Origin: JACDAN01 sp963834825
GTDB lineage: Bacteria > Actinomycetota > Thermoleophilia > Gaiellales > Gaiellaceae
DNA length: 64,000 bases
Direction: 5' to 3'
Assembly: GCA_963834825.1 (NCBI GenBank)
Contig: CAWICZ010000014.1
Coordinates: 372,001 to 436,000, forward strand
In this document: positions 9,693 through 19,894 of the stretch, one piece after another
Layout: the number at the start of each line of letters is the position of its first letter
How positions within the stretch are numbered: position 1 is the stretch's first letter
Program-made: the position numbers and the translations under genes
The notes under the pieces: generated by a model
Database searches by the model: none
What the model was told of the DNA's origin: nothing
Seen by the model: the letters and a program-made list of their open reading frames with translations, nothing else

Positions 9693-10766
9693 TCAGGGGA
9701 AGCGGGGTGACCAGAGCGCCGAGAGCACCCCGGCGGCGACGAGCAGGCCGGCGGCCGCGGCGAGGAAGAGGAAGGTGACCTCGGTCTCGCCGGGCTCCTG
9801 ACCGAGACTCGAGCCCAGCTGCTCGTAGGTGTCCTCGAGGACGCTGGCCGTCCGGGCCTCGGTGAACTTCCCGCCGGTGGTCTCGGCGATGTCCCTCAGC
9901 GTGATGGGGTCTGGCGGGACGGGGATCAGCTCGTCGTCGGGATCGAACCCCGGCGGCGTCCCTGGAGTCCCGGGCGGCACCGTTCCGCCCCCGCCTCCCG
10001 GGGCGCCGAAGCCGAAGCGCCCTCTGATCGTGCCCTCCGGCGTGCCGAGCGCGACCGTGTAGACCGGGATGCCCGCGGCCTTGGCGCGCTCGGCGCCTTC
10101 GTACGGCGCGAGGATCCCGCGTGTCTGAGCACCGTCCGACAGGAAGAGGATCGAGGCCAGGCCCTTCTCCTCCTCGGCAGGCGCCGTCCGAACCGCGATC
10201 GTCTCCCGCCCCTCCGAGAGGGTCCGCTCGGCCAGCTCGACCGCCTCAGCCAACGCGTCGCCGATCGCGGTCCCGCCGAAGACCTGGAACTGGCCGATCT
10301 CGTTGATCGACTGCTTCACGAGCTCGTGGTCGGCGGTCGGCGGCGTCGCCACCTGCGCCTCGCCCGCGAAGACGATGAACCCGACCCGGAGGCGATCGGG
10401 GACCCGGTCGAGGAAGCGCAGCATCGCCTCCTGCGCGGCGGCGAGCCGGTTCGGCTTGACGTCCTCCGCCTGCATCGAGCGCGAGGTGTCGACGACGAGG
10501 ATCACCATCGCCCGCTCCTTGGCGACCATCCGATCGACGTGCGGCCGCGCGAAGGCGACGCAGAGCGCGGCCAGCGCCACGACGAACAGCGCGGGCGGCA
10601 CGAAGCGCCGCCAGCTGCTCCCCGTCGCCACCCCAGCCAGCACCTCGAGGTTCGTGAACCGCACGGCGTAGCGCATCCGGCGCCGGCGCAGCAGCCACCA
10701 GACGAGCGCGACGGCCGCCGCCAGCGCGAGCAGCGAGAGCAGCAGGATCGGCCGCTCGAAGCTCAT
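9693..10766 (-). CDS. von Willebrand A membrane protein (BatA/BatB type)
   Basis: 357 residues: N-terminal helix, second helix (FVVALAALCVAFARP), extracytoplasmic VWA domain with intact MIDAS (DTSRSM, GGTAIGDAL, LSDGAQT), a Gly/Pro-rich linker and a C-terminal helix. The start at 10766 is fixed by the ATGA overlap with the stop of the upstream gene. Last gene of a five-gene minus-strand operon (moxR - DUF58 - VWA - secreted - VWA). By family knowledge such clusters assemble or activate envelope or metalloprotein complexes with the MoxR ATPase; the client here is unknown. Confidence 0.85.
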   Translation of the reverse strand: MSFERPILLLSLLALAAAVALVWWLLRRRRMRYAVRFTNLEVLAGVATGSSWRRFVPPALFVVALAALCVAFARPHVDRMVAKERAMVILVVDTSRSMQAEDVKPNRLAAAQEAMLRFLDRVPDRLRVGFIVFAGEAQVATPPTADHELVKQSINEIGQFQVFGGTAIGDALAEAVELAERTLSEGRETIAVRTAPAEEEKGLASILFLSDGAQTRGILAPYEGAERAKAAGIPVYTVALGTPEGTIRGRFGFGAPGGGGGTVPPGTPGTPPGFDPDDELIPVPPDPITLRDIAETTGGKFTEARTASVLEDTYEQLGSSLGQEPGETEVTFLFLAAAAGLLVAAGVLSALWSPRFP

Positions 10767-11461
10767 CGCACCCTCGAGCACACCGCGTGGACCTGGACGA
10801 CCGCGTGGATCGAGCCCAGCTCGGCGTTGCCGCGCGCCGCGACGACCACGCGCTGGCCCCTGACCGCCTGCCTGCCGCCGACCATCCCGGTCACCGTAGC
10901 CGTCGGCGGCTGCGCCGTTCGGAATCCGAACGCGTGCGACGCATCGACGAGGAACTCGTTCCCACGGCAGGCGCTCGCGACCGTCCTCGAGCCCGGCCGC
11001 ACACGGGCCGAGCTGACCCGGCGGATCGTCGGCTCACCGGGCTTGACCACCGCGCCGACGGCCGTCGGGATCCGCCCGCCGCCGCTGCTCGGTAGACAGC
11101 CGATGAACGGCCGAAAACTGGGTGTGCGCGCCGTCGCGCCGACGTAGCGGGCGACGAAGGTCACCGCGCGTGACGTCGTGATCCCCGGGTTGATCGGGCT
11201 GCCGAGCCTGCCGATGATCGTGACGTCGATCGCCCGGTCGCTGAGGCGCGCGTCGACGCCGCCGACGACGTAGCCGCGCGGGCACGTCAGCTGGTATTCG
11301 ACGCGCGGCCGCGGGAAGGAGGCTGCGGTCGGCACGACGACCCACGGCCCGGCGACGGGAACGCAGACCATCAGTCCGTCGCACTCGTCGGCGGCCTGGG
11401 CGGGGCCGGACCCGGCCGTCAGCGCCGCGCAGAGGCCCGCCAGGACGAGCAGCTTCCTCAT
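10763..11461 (-). CDS. Secreted Cys-containing protein, unknown, inside Bat operon
   Basis: 232 residues starting at the ATG at 11461, which overlaps the upstream stop (ATGA). Signal peptide with cleavage expected after GSGPAQA. The mature part holds seven scattered Cys (for example DECDGLMVCVP, QLTCPRGYVVGG, FIGCLPSSG, ASACRGNEF and HAVCSRVR), suggesting disulfides. No catalytic motif is recognised. Its tight coupling between two VWA genes makes it a candidate partner or substrate of the MoxR/VWA system (inference). Confidence 0.75.
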   Translation of the reverse strand: MRKLLVLAGLCAALTAGSGPAQAADECDGLMVCVPVAGPWVVVPTAASFPRPRVEYQLTCPRGYVVGGVDARLSDRAIDVTIIGRLGSPINPGITTSRAVTFVARYVGATARTPSFRPFIGCLPSSGGGRIPTAVGAVVKPGEPTIRRVSSARVRPGSRTVASACRGNEFLVDASHAFGFRTAQPPTATVTGMVGGRQAVRGQRVVVAARGNAELGSIHAVVQVHAVCSRVR

Positions 11462-12420
11462 ACGACCCTCCGGAACCACAGCGCCGACAACGCGCCGCCG
11501 GCGAGCAGGAGAGCCGCGGCCCCGCCCGCGAAGTAGTCCCCGACCTCACGCGACTCGTCGCGCGACCCGAGCCGCGAGCCCAGCTCGTCGTAGACCCGCT
11601 TGAGGCCGTCGGCGTCCGTCGCCGTGAAGAACTCACCGCCGGAAAGCTGCGCGATTTGCTGAAGGGTGTCGGGGCTCGTTGGGACGCGGATGATCTGCCG
11701 GAACCCGCCCGTCAGGGTCTCCTCGACGACGCCGTTCGGCGTTCCGAGGAGAACGGTGTAGACCGGCACATTCATCCGCTTCGCCTGGCGCGCTGCCTCC
11801 TGCGGGTCGACCGCGCCGCCGTCGCGGGCACCGTCCGAGATCAGCAGCACGGATCGTGGCGGCGCCGCCCCGTCACTCGTACGCTGCTCACGCCCGACCT
11901 GCGTCGAGAGGGCCACGGCGTCGCCGATTGCGGTGCCCTCGCCTGGGGAGAGCGCGTCGAGAGCAGACTCGACGAGCTGCCGATCCTCCGTCGGCGGCAA
12001 GCCGACGACGGCACGCGTCGCGAACGACACGACGCCGATCCGGAACTTCTCGGGCACATTCTCGGCGAACGTCTTGGCCGCGTCCTGCGCGGCCCCGAGC
12101 CGCGTCGGCTCCACGTCATCGGCCTTCATCGAGCGAGAGACGTCGAGGGCGAGCACGACCGTCGCCTCCTCGCGCTTGACGCTCACGGTCGCATGTGGCC
12201 GCGCGACGCCGAGGACGACGGCGGTGAGCCCGAGCAGCAGCAGGATCAGCGGTACGTGCCGACGGACGCCCGGCTTGCGGTCGACCACGTTCGGCAGCAG
12301 CGCGGGGTTGGTGAACCCCGACGCGAAGGCCGTGCGCCGCCGCTCGCGCACGATGTAGAGGGCGACCAACGCCGGGACGAGGACGAGGGCGAGGAGGGCG
12401 ATCGGCCAGTCGAAGCTCAC
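11458..12420 (-). CDS. von Willebrand A membrane protein (BatA type)
   Basis: 320 residues with the same layout as the gene at 9693: two N-terminal helices, a VWA domain with MIDAS residues DVSRSM, GTAIGDAV and ISDGARDGG, and one C-terminal helix (FAGGAAALLLAGGALSALWF). The two share FTNPALLPNVV/FTNLEVLAGV and C-terminal GGxF blocks, so they are tandem paralogues. It begins 7 bases after the DUF58 stop. Confidence 0.87.
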   Translation of the reverse strand: MSFDWPIALLALVLVPALVALYIVRERRRTAFASGFTNPALLPNVVDRKPGVRRHVPLILLLLGLTAVVLGVARPHATVSVKREEATVVLALDVSRSMKADDVEPTRLGAAQDAAKTFAENVPEKFRIGVVSFATRAVVGLPPTEDRQLVESALDALSPGEGTAIGDAVALSTQVGREQRTSDGAAPPRSVLLISDGARDGGAVDPQEAARQAKRMNVPVYTVLLGTPNGVVEETLTGGFRQIIRVPTSPDTLQQIAQLSGGEFFTATDADGLKRVYDELGSRLGSRDESREVGDYFAGGAAALLLAGGALSALWFRRVV

Positions 12421-12427
12421 TGGTGCC

Positions 12428-13344
12428 CTAGCGCTTCCGCCGGAGAAAGACGGCCAGTGAGCGGAGCCAGTCGCCCGAGGTCGAGAGCACGTGGTGGCGC
12501 ACGCCGGCGAGAGCCAGCTGCCGCGCGACGTCGGCGCGCTCCGCTGCAGCCGCGGTCGCGAAGCGCTCTCGGAGCCTTCGGCTCCTGGTGTCCACGTTGA
12601 GCAGCCGCCCGGTCTCGGGATCGACGAGCCAGAGCGCGCCGACGTTCGTCAGCTCCTGCTCACGCTGGTCGCGGACCTCGAGCGCGACGACGTCGTGGCG
12701 TCCCGCGAGCTCGAGCAACGGCCGGCGCCAGTCCCGTGGGCCTCGGAAGTCGGAGACGAGGATGACGAGGCTCCGCTGGCGCGCGAGCGACCCGGCACGA
12801 TTGATCGCTTCGCCGAGTGACGTCGCCCCGGGCCGGACGTCGTCCTCGTCAGGTTCCTGCCGGAGCGCGGTCAGCAGCCCGACGAGCCCCATCCGGCCCT
12901 GCCGCGCGGGGAGAGCTCGCGGGTCGGCGCCTCCGAAGGTCACGATCCCGAGTCGGTTGCCGCGCCTCGTCGCCACGTGCCCGATCGCGATTGCGGCGCC
13001 TTCGGCGACGTCGGCCTTTCGCCGGTCCGCCGTCCCGAACTGCATCGACGGCGAGGTGTCGAGCACGAGCCACGTCACCAGAACGCGCTCGGCGAGATTG
13101 ACGCGGACATGCGGCTCATGTGTCCGCGCGGTGACGTTCCAGTCGATCCGGCGGACGTCGTCGCCGGGCTCGTACGGCCGCACCTGCGCGAACTCCGTGC
13201 CGTCGCCGAAGAGCGCAGAGCGGTAGTCACCGGCCAGCAGTCCTTCCATCCGTCGCCCGATCTTGACCTCCAGCGCGCGCAGCAACGCCTCCGGCATCGG
13301 CCCGGGGCCGGGCCGCTCGGGCGTTACGGCGCGGCGGAGCAGGC

Positions 13345-13348
<4 letters not shown>
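12428..13348 (-). CDS. DUF58 domain protein
   Basis: 306 residues, the soluble DUF58/VWA-like partner of MoxR. The conserved block GTEFAQVRPYEPGDDVRRID is followed by WNVTARTHEPHV, then LVLDTSPSM as a MIDAS-like loop. The GTG start overlaps the moxR stop (GTGA). It has no membrane helix. In known clusters DUF58 proteins are thought to work as adaptors of the AAA+ ATPase. Confidence 0.88.
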
Positions 13349-14340
<992 letters not shown>

Positions 14341-14454
14341 CTCGGGGCTCCTCTCGCTCGGCTCTTCCCTCCCAGGAGAGCATGCGAACTTAAGTTTTCG
14401 CTGAGAGCCTCCCCGGCTCGCCGCCACCCTACCGGTTAACCTTGCGCGACCGCC

Positions 14455-15279
14455 ATGGCCCAGCAGATCAAGGTTCAGCCCCAGCCTGAGGAAACCGACG
14501 AGCCCTCCCGCACGCAGGAGGTCTTCCGCTTCTACGAGCTGGCGAAGAAGCAGGAATGGCAGGTCCGGGACATGCCCTGGGGCGCACTCCCGCCGATTCC
14601 CGAGACCAGCGGCTCGAAGGAGCAGCAGGCTCGCCGCCAGGGCGTCTGGCGCTCCGTCATCACTCAGCAGCTCCAGGCCGACTCACTGGCGGTCGAGATG
14701 GCGGCTCAGTTGCTCGAGCTCGCGCGGCACCACGAGGCGAAGCTCTACTACGCGACGATGGCGCAGGACGAGGCGCGCCACGTCGAGGCCTGGCTCAAGC
14801 TCGCAGAAGAGTCCGGTGGGACGAGCGAGCGCGATCCCTACCTCGACCAGCTCGCGACGATCTTCCTCGGTCTCGACAAGCTCGAGGAGAAGGTCTTTCT
14901 GATGCAGGTCTTCTTCGAGAAGATGATCATCCCCCGCTTCCGACTGATCGCGCGCGGCTCACGCGGCACCGTGCTCGAGGATCTCTGCAACCGGCTGACC
15001 ATCGACGATGGCATCCACCACGGGGCCGGGATGGCCTACGAGCGCGTGCTGCTGCGCGACGCCGACAAGAAGACGAAGGACGGCATGGTCCAGGGCGCCC
15101 AGAAGATGCTGCCGATCTTCGCCAAGCACGTGCTCTGGCGCCCGAAGGAGCGGGAGTTCATCGGCAGCGCGATGCGCGAGCGCGACCTCGCCCGAGTGCG
15201 GCGGGAGATCGAGGAGGGCGTGCGGATCGCGTCGTCGCTCGGCCTCGACGTCAGCGACATCGAGTACACGATTCCCTAG
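14455..15279 (+). CDS. Ferritin-like diiron protein, R2-like
   Basis: 274 residues, all-helical. Candidate metal ligands: the Glu in ELARHHEAK, the ExxH in DEARH, the Glu in FFEKMIIPRF, and the DxxH in TIDDGIHHGAG. This is the E / ExxH / E / D(E)xxH plan of the ribonucleotide-reductase R2 and R2-like ligand-binding oxidase superfamily. No ribonucleotide reductase large subunit is nearby, and the C-terminal R2 tail that docks to R1 is absent, so an oxidase or R2lox-like role is more likely than DNA precursor synthesis. Divergent from moxR. Confidence 0.78.
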   Translation: MAQQIKVQPQPEETDEPSRTQEVFRFYELAKKQEWQVRDMPWGALPPIPETSGSKEQQARRQGVWRSVITQQLQADSLAVEMAAQLLELARHHEAKLYYATMAQDEARHVEAWLKLAEESGGTSERDPYLDQLATIFLGLDKLEEKVFLMQVFFEKMIIPRFRLIARGSRGTVLEDLCNRLTIDDGIHHGAGMAYERVLLRDADKKTKDGMVQGAQKMLPIFAKHVLWRPKEREFIGSAMRERDLARVRREIEEGVRIASSLGLDVSDIEYTIP

Positions 15280-15288
15280 AGGTCGGGC

Positions 15289-16347
15289 TCAGCGCCAGCG
15301 GCGTCGACGGCGCCCGATCCGTGGCCGCTTCGCGGCCCGGTGGATCACCGGCAGCTCTTCGAGGCTGTGGCCGGCGCCCGTAGCGACGCAGGTGAGCGGG
15401 GAGTCGGCAAGATAGACCGGAAGCTGGGTCTGGACTCGCAGGAGCTCGTCCAGCCCCCGGAGGAGCGAGCCCCCGCCGACGAGGACGATGCCCCGGTTCG
15501 TGATGTCGGCTGCGAGCTCCGGCGGCGTCGCCTCGAGCGTCTCCCTGACCGTGTCGATGATCTGGCTGACCGGCCGCTCGAGCGCGTCGCGGGCCTCCTC
15601 CGGGGTCACTCGGACCCGCCTCAGTCCTCCGGTGACGAGATCTCGTCCGCTGACCTCCGTGTCCGGGATGTCCGCGATCTCGATCGCCGATCCGACGTCG
15701 ATCTTCACCTCTTCGGCCCGCTCTTGGCCGATCAGGAGCCGCCGGTGATCTCTCACGTACCGGACGATCGCCTCGTCCATCTCGTAACCGCCGACGCGAA
15801 GTGACCGCGAGACGACGATGCCTCCGAGGGAGATGACCGCCACCTCGGTCGTTCCTCCTCCGATGTCGACGATCATGTTTCCGCTCGGCTCGGCGACCGG
15901 AAGTCCCGCGCCGATCGCGCCGGCCATCGGCTCCTCGATCAGATCGGCTTCCCGTGCCCCGGCGCTGAGCGTCGCCTCCTTGACGGCGCGCTCTTCGACG
16001 TTCGTGATGCCGCTCGGGACGCAGAGAACGACGCGCTGATGGATGCCCCGGTGGCCGTTCGCCCTGGCGAGGAAGCGGCGGAGCATCTGCTCGGTGACGT
16101 CGAAGTCGGCGATGACGCCGTGGCGGAGCGGCCTGGTCGCGCGGATCGACGCCGGTGTCCGCCCGATCATCCTCTTCGCCTCGTCGCCGACCGCCTGGAC
16201 CTGGCCGCTCGCCTCGTCGATTGCGATCACCGACGGCTCGAAGAGGATGATCCCTTCGTTGCGGACGTAGACGACGGTATTGGCGGTTCCGAGGTCGACC
16301 GCCATGTCGCGACGCCGGTATGTCGGGAGGTGGCGGGAGATGCCCAC
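15289..16347 (-). CDS. mreB: Rod-shape protein MreB-like
   Basis: 352 residues of the actin/HSP70 fold: phosphate 1 (AVDLGTANTVVYV), connect 1, phosphate 2 (MIVDIGGGTTEVAVISLGG) and the adenosine motif (IVLVGGGSLLRGL). It forms membrane-associated filaments guiding wall synthesis. No mreC, mreD, mrdA or rodA follows; the neighbour is msrB, so this is a solitary copy. The C-terminus ends in an unusual Arg-rich tail (RIGRRRRRW). Confidence 0.88.
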   Translation of the reverse strand: MGISRHLPTYRRRDMAVDLGTANTVVYVRNEGIILFEPSVIAIDEASGQVQAVGDEAKRMIGRTPASIRATRPLRHGVIADFDVTEQMLRRFLARANGHRGIHQRVVLCVPSGITNVEERAVKEATLSAGAREADLIEEPMAGAIGAGLPVAEPSGNMIVDIGGGTTEVAVISLGGIVVSRSLRVGGYEMDEAIVRYVRDHRRLLIGQERAEEVKIDVGSAIEIADIPDTEVSGRDLVTGGLRRVRVTPEEARDALERPVSQIIDTVRETLEATPPELAADITNRGIVLVGGGSLLRGLDELLRVQTQLPVYLADSPLTCVATGAGHSLEELPVIHRAAKRPRIGRRRRRWR

Positions 16348-16378
16348 GGCGTGCGACCCGTGCGCGCTCGGCGCGCGG

Positions 16379-16771
16379 TTACTCCTCGTCCAGCTTCAGC
16401 GCCGCGGAATTGATGCAGTAGCGCTGGCCCGTCGGGCGAGGGCCGTCCGGGAAGACGTGTCCGAGGTGGCCGCCGCAGTTCGCACACAGGACCTCCGTCC
16501 GGACCATCCCGTGGCTCGTGTCCGACTCCTCCTCGACCGCCTCCTCGGACGCCGGCGCGAAGAACGCCGGCCAGCCGCACCCGGAGTCGTACTTCGTCTC
16601 CGAGCTGAAGAGCTCAGCGCCGCAGCCGGCGCAGACGTAGTGCCCCGGCTCGAAGACGTGGTCGTACTCGCCCGCGAACGGCGCCTCGGTGCCCTTCTCG
16701 CGCAGGACGTGGTACTGCTCGGGCGAGAGCTCGGCCCGCCACTCGCTATCGGTCTTCTCGATCTTTGACAT
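16379..16771 (-). CDS. msrB: Peptide-methionine (R)-S-oxide reductase
   Basis: 130 residues; start at the ATG at 16771 (MSKIEKTD). It reduces methionine-R-sulfoxide in proteins. Structural zinc Cys pairs CAGC and CANC, catalytic region RYCINSAAL with the active Cys, and SGCGWPAFF of the substrate pocket, which carries a further Cys. Full family length. It sits 31 bases upstream of mreB on the same strand. Confidence 0.93.
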   Translation of the reverse strand: MSKIEKTDSEWRAELSPEQYHVLREKGTEAPFAGEYDHVFEPGHYVCAGCGAELFSSETKYDSGCGWPAFFAPASEEAVEEESDTSHGMVRTEVLCANCGGHLGHVFPDGPRPTGQRYCINSAALKLDEE

Positions 16772-16858
16772 CGGCGCAGTGTGCCAGGGATGAGTGATCC
16801 GACCGGGCGCGGGGAACGTAGGTCCCGACGACCGAACCTTCAAAGGGGGAATTTGCAC

Positions 16859-17791
16859 ATGCGACGAGTCATGCTCTTCGCGGCCTGGATCGCTGTCGCC
16901 GCGACCATCCTGGCCGCGCCGCTCGGGGCCTCTTCGCAGTTTCCGGAGAAGATCGCGCTACCGGACGGCTTCCGGCCGGAAGGGATCGCGATCGGTAGAG
17001 GTGCGACCTTCTACGTCGGCTCGATCCCGACCGGGGCGATCTACCGCGGCGACCTCCGCACGGGCCAGGGATCGATCCTCGTGCCCGGCGCAGCCGGACG
17101 TGCCGCCATCGGCATCGAGTACCGCAGCGGGCGGTTGTTCGTCGCCGGCGGCCCCACCGGGAGCGGATTTGTCTACAGCGCGAGGAGCGGCAGGCTGCTC
17201 GCGTCCCAGGTGTTCACAACGGAGACGAGTTTTGTGAACGACGTCGCCGTCGCCCGCGGGGGCGCGTACTTCACCGACTCGCAGCGGCCGTTTCTCTACC
17301 GCCTCTCGACCGGCGGTCTCCGACACCACGGGAAGCATCGATCGTCCCGGTTCAAGGCGATTCCGCTCAGCGGCGACTATGTCCACCAGCCGGGGTTCAA
17401 CCTGAACGGGATCGAGGCGACGCGCGACGGGCGGACCCTGATCGTCGTTCAGAGCCCCACGGGCAAGCTCTTCACCGTCAACCCACGGACCGGGCGGACG
17501 GACGAGATCGTGCTCAACCAGCCGGTCACGAACGGCGACGGTCTCCTACTCGACGGACGAACGCTCTACGTCGTCCAGAATCGGGACAACAAGGTCGCCG
17601 TCGTCAGGCTTGACCGAGGGCTCGACTCGGGGACGGTGTCGATGTTCCTGACCGATCCGGACTTCGACGTCCCGACGACGATCGACGAGTTCGGCAAGCG
17701 GCTGTACGCCGTCAACGCGCGGTTCACGACGCCGCCGACGCCGACGACAACGTATTGGCTGGCGCAGTTCCGAAAGGTCAGGGGGCGCTAG
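16859..17791 (+). CDS. Secreted beta-propeller (SMP-30/NHL-like)
   Basis: 310 residues starting at the ATG at 16859, after AAAGGGGGA. Signal peptide to about AAPLGASS, then repeated propeller blades (LPDGFRPEGIAIG, RLFVAGGPTGSGFVY, FVNDVAVARGGAYFTDS, GLLLDGRTLYVVQ). This is the usual pattern of strictosidine-synthase/SMP-30-like lactonase folds, but substrate and metal ligands are unclear. Its stop overlaps the convergent sigma gene by 14 bases. Divergent from msrB. Confidence 0.75.
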   Translation: MRRVMLFAAWIAVAATILAAPLGASSQFPEKIALPDGFRPEGIAIGRGATFYVGSIPTGAIYRGDLRTGQGSILVPGAAGRAAIGIEYRSGRLFVAGGPTGSGFVYSARSGRLLASQVFTTETSFVNDVAVARGGAYFTDSQRPFLYRLSTGGLRHHGKHRSSRFKAIPLSGDYVHQPGFNLNGIEATRDGRTLIVVQSPTGKLFTVNPRTGRTDEIVLNQPVTNGDGLLLDGRTLYVVQNRDNKVAVVRLDRGLDSGTVSMFLTDPDFDVPTTIDEFGKRLYAVNARFTTPPTPTTTYWLAQFRKVRGR

Positions 17792-19196
17792 AGGACTTCT
17801 TCGGCCCGCCTACAGCGGCGCCGGGCGGCACCGCCGGTTCGGCGCCTCGCGGCGGCTTTTCCTTGGCAGCCGCAGGCGCCGACCCGCGCGGCTTCGGGTG
17901 CGCAGGCCGGATCTGCCCGTTTCCCTTGCCGCGCAGGGGCCGCGCTCGGACCTTCGCCTTTACTTGCTTTGCCGCGGCTGCGCGCTTCGTCGCCGCAGGT
18001 TTTGTCGGCCCGGCTTTCGTCGGGTGAGCCTTGACCGGCGTCGACTTCGACGCGTGCCCGCGGGCGCGGGCGACTACGGATACGTGCTTCGGCGCTTTGA
18101 CTGAGGCCTTGGCATGGGGCGGGGGACCGGGCACCTTCGCCTTGACCTTCGTCTTCGCCTTCACCTTGTCCGACTTCCTTGACGCGTTCGCGAGCGCCGG
18201 CGAGGCGGGCCCGGGTCGCAAGCCGCGGGTGCGTGCCAGACGGACATGCGCGGCCCGTCCGCCTCCCCGCGTCTCGGCGACGGCGGTCGCGTGCACAGCT
18301 TTCCGTTCGCTCTTCGCGACGACGTCGGGCTGAGCAGCCATGCCGTAGCTCACGCCGCCGGCAACGCCGACTGCGGCGGTGACGGCAGCTGCCTTCGCGA
18401 GCAACCCGACCGCAATCCCCGTGCCGCCCGCCCCGACGGCTGTAGAACCGCCCACCGCGACGGCACTCGTGCCGAGACCGGCCGCAGCGGCCTGCTCGCC
18501 CCGGAAGAGGAAGAGCGATGCTGGAATCGGGATGACCGAGAGCCCCTCGAGCAGCGAGCGTTGGCGCTTCTGCTGCTCCGCGAACTGCGTGCAGAGGGGA
18601 CACTCGCGTAGATGTGCCTTGAGCCGACGCGCCTCGCGGCGCGGCAGGCGGCCGTCGAGGCGGCGGGACAGGGCTTGCTCGGCCTCGACGCAGGTGAGCG
18701 ATCCCTCGAGCTCGGCGGCAAGTGCCCGGCGCGCACGGAAGAGCAGCGTCTCGAGCGCGCTCTGCGTCACGTCCATGATCTCCGCAATCTCCGCGTACGA
18801 ACGGCCCTCGAACTCGCGCATCACGAGCGCCGAGCGCTGGGCAGGGGTCAGGTGCCGGAGCGCTCGGACGACGTCGGCAACGGTTGGCTCGCTCCGCTCC
18901 GGAACAGGTTGCGAGAGCTGCTCGTCGAGCTCCACCTCGACGGCTCGCCCGTGCGTGCTCCGGAAGTGCCGGCGCACCTCGTTGTGAGCGATCGTCAGGA
19001 GCCAGTTCTCGGCTTTGCGCGGCTTCGTCCCGCGTGCCATCGCGCGGTAGGCGTTCAGGAACGTCTGTTGGGTGACGTCTTCGGCATCCGCGTGGTTTCC
19101 CAGCACCGCGAACGCATAGCGGTAGACCGAGGGCGCGTGGCTGCGGTAGAGGCGGTCGAAATCGGCCGTCTTGCTCACGCGGAACAAGCCTGACAC
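17778..19196 (-). CDS. ECF sigma factor fused to membrane anti-sigma domain
   Basis: 472 residues in one frame. Residues 1-165: sigma-70 region 2 (YRYAFAVLGNHADAEDVTQ) and region 4 (LTPAQRSALVMREFEGRSYAEIAEIM). Residues about 168-205: zinc-binding anti-sigma finger with H-x3-C-x2-C (HLRECPLC). Residues about 240-285: a hydrophobic Gly/Ala segment able to cross the membrane. The last 180 residues are extremely Lys/Ala/Pro-rich, resembling histone H1 tails (repeated VKAKTKVKAK). Sigma and anti-sigma are normally separate; here they are one chain, so release would need proteolysis or a conformational change (inference). Confidence 0.82.
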   Translation of the reverse strand: MSGLFRVSKTADFDRLYRSHAPSVYRYAFAVLGNHADAEDVTQQTFLNAYRAMARGTKPRKAENWLLTIAHNEVRRHFRSTHGRAVEVELDEQLSQPVPERSEPTVADVVRALRHLTPAQRSALVMREFEGRSYAEIAEIMDVTQSALETLLFRARRALAAELEGSLTCVEAEQALSRRLDGRLPRREARRLKAHLRECPLCTQFAEQQKRQRSLLEGLSVIPIPASLFLFRGEQAAAAGLGTSAVAVGGSTAVGAGGTGIAVGLLAKAAAVTAAVGVAGGVSYGMAAQPDVVAKSERKAVHATAVAETRGGGRAAHVRLARTRGLRPGPASPALANASRKSDKVKAKTKVKAKVPGPPPHAKASVKAPKHVSVVARARGHASKSTPVKAHPTKAGPTKPAATKRAAAAKQVKAKVRARPLRGKGNGQIRPAHPKPRGSAPAAAKEKPPRGAEPAVPPGAAVGGPKKSSSAP

Positions 19197-19337
19197 GACG
19201 TAACTATGCGTCCTGGCCCCGGGCGACGTTGCCCTGCTTACGGAATGTTTACGACCTGAGTTCGCAGGTTTTCGGCGCCGCTCGGGTCTACCACTCTGAC
19301 AGCGCCATCCTCACAGCCAATGAAGGAGCACCTCCCG

Positions 19338-19868
19338 ATGAAGCACCTTGTTCTGTCCGTTCTCGTTGCGATCGCGGTGACGGCATCTGCGGCCCTCGCC
19401 GCTCCGCCCGGCCAGAGCAAAAGCCCGGCGCAGCTCTGCAAGAGCGAGCTCGCAACGCTCGGGGCGGCGAACTTCCGGTCGCTGTACGCCCCCGGCAGCT
19501 CCGGCGCGAACGCAATGGGCAAGTGCGTGTCGAAGCACGCCCGTGCGGCTGCGGCCAACCGGAGCAACGCAGCGAAGTCCTGCCGGGCCGAGCTCGCGAT
19601 GCCGGAAGCGGCGTTTCGCGCGGCGCACGGCGGCATGTCGTTCGCGGAGTTCTACGGCAAGAACCACAACGACAAGAACGCGTTCGGCAAGTGCGTCTCA
19701 TCGAAGGCGCACGCAGCCAATGCCCAGCAGGAAGCGGCGACGATGAAGGCGGCCAAGGCCTGCAAGGCGGAGCGCGCGACCGACCGCGCGGCATTCACGG
19801 CGAAGTACGGCGGCAAGGCTGCGTCGGCCTTCGGCAAGTGCGTCTCCGCGAAGAACAAGAAGCCGTAA
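19338..19868 (+). CDS. Secreted protein with three Cys-pair repeats
   Basis: 176 residues. The ATG at 19338 was chosen because AAGGAG lies about ten bases before it; an ATG at 19320 lacks one. Signal peptide ends near ASAALAAPPG. The mature protein holds three repeats, each beginning with C-K/R-x-E and ending GKCVS (Cys pairs near residues 35/64, 83/121 and 142/166), Ala/Lys/Asn-rich. Each pair probably forms a disulfide outside the cell. Family and function not recognised. A strong terminator follows. Confidence 0.7.
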   Translation: MKHLVLSVLVAIAVTASAALAAPPGQSKSPAQLCKSELATLGAANFRSLYAPGSSGANAMGKCVSKHARAAAANRSNAAKSCRAELAMPEAAFRAAHGGMSFAEFYGKNHNDKNAFGKCVSSKAHAANAQQEAATMKAAKACKAERATDRAAFTAKYGGKAASAFGKCVSAKNKKP

Positions 19869-19894
19869 GCCAAGTACGCGACCGGAAAGAGGGA

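Noticed and set aside
15322..15336. GGCCGC-TTC-GCGGCC hairpin near the mreB 3' end as another copy of the GrpB element
   Set aside because: Only one short hairpin inside conserved coding sequence, without the 11-base-arm partner.
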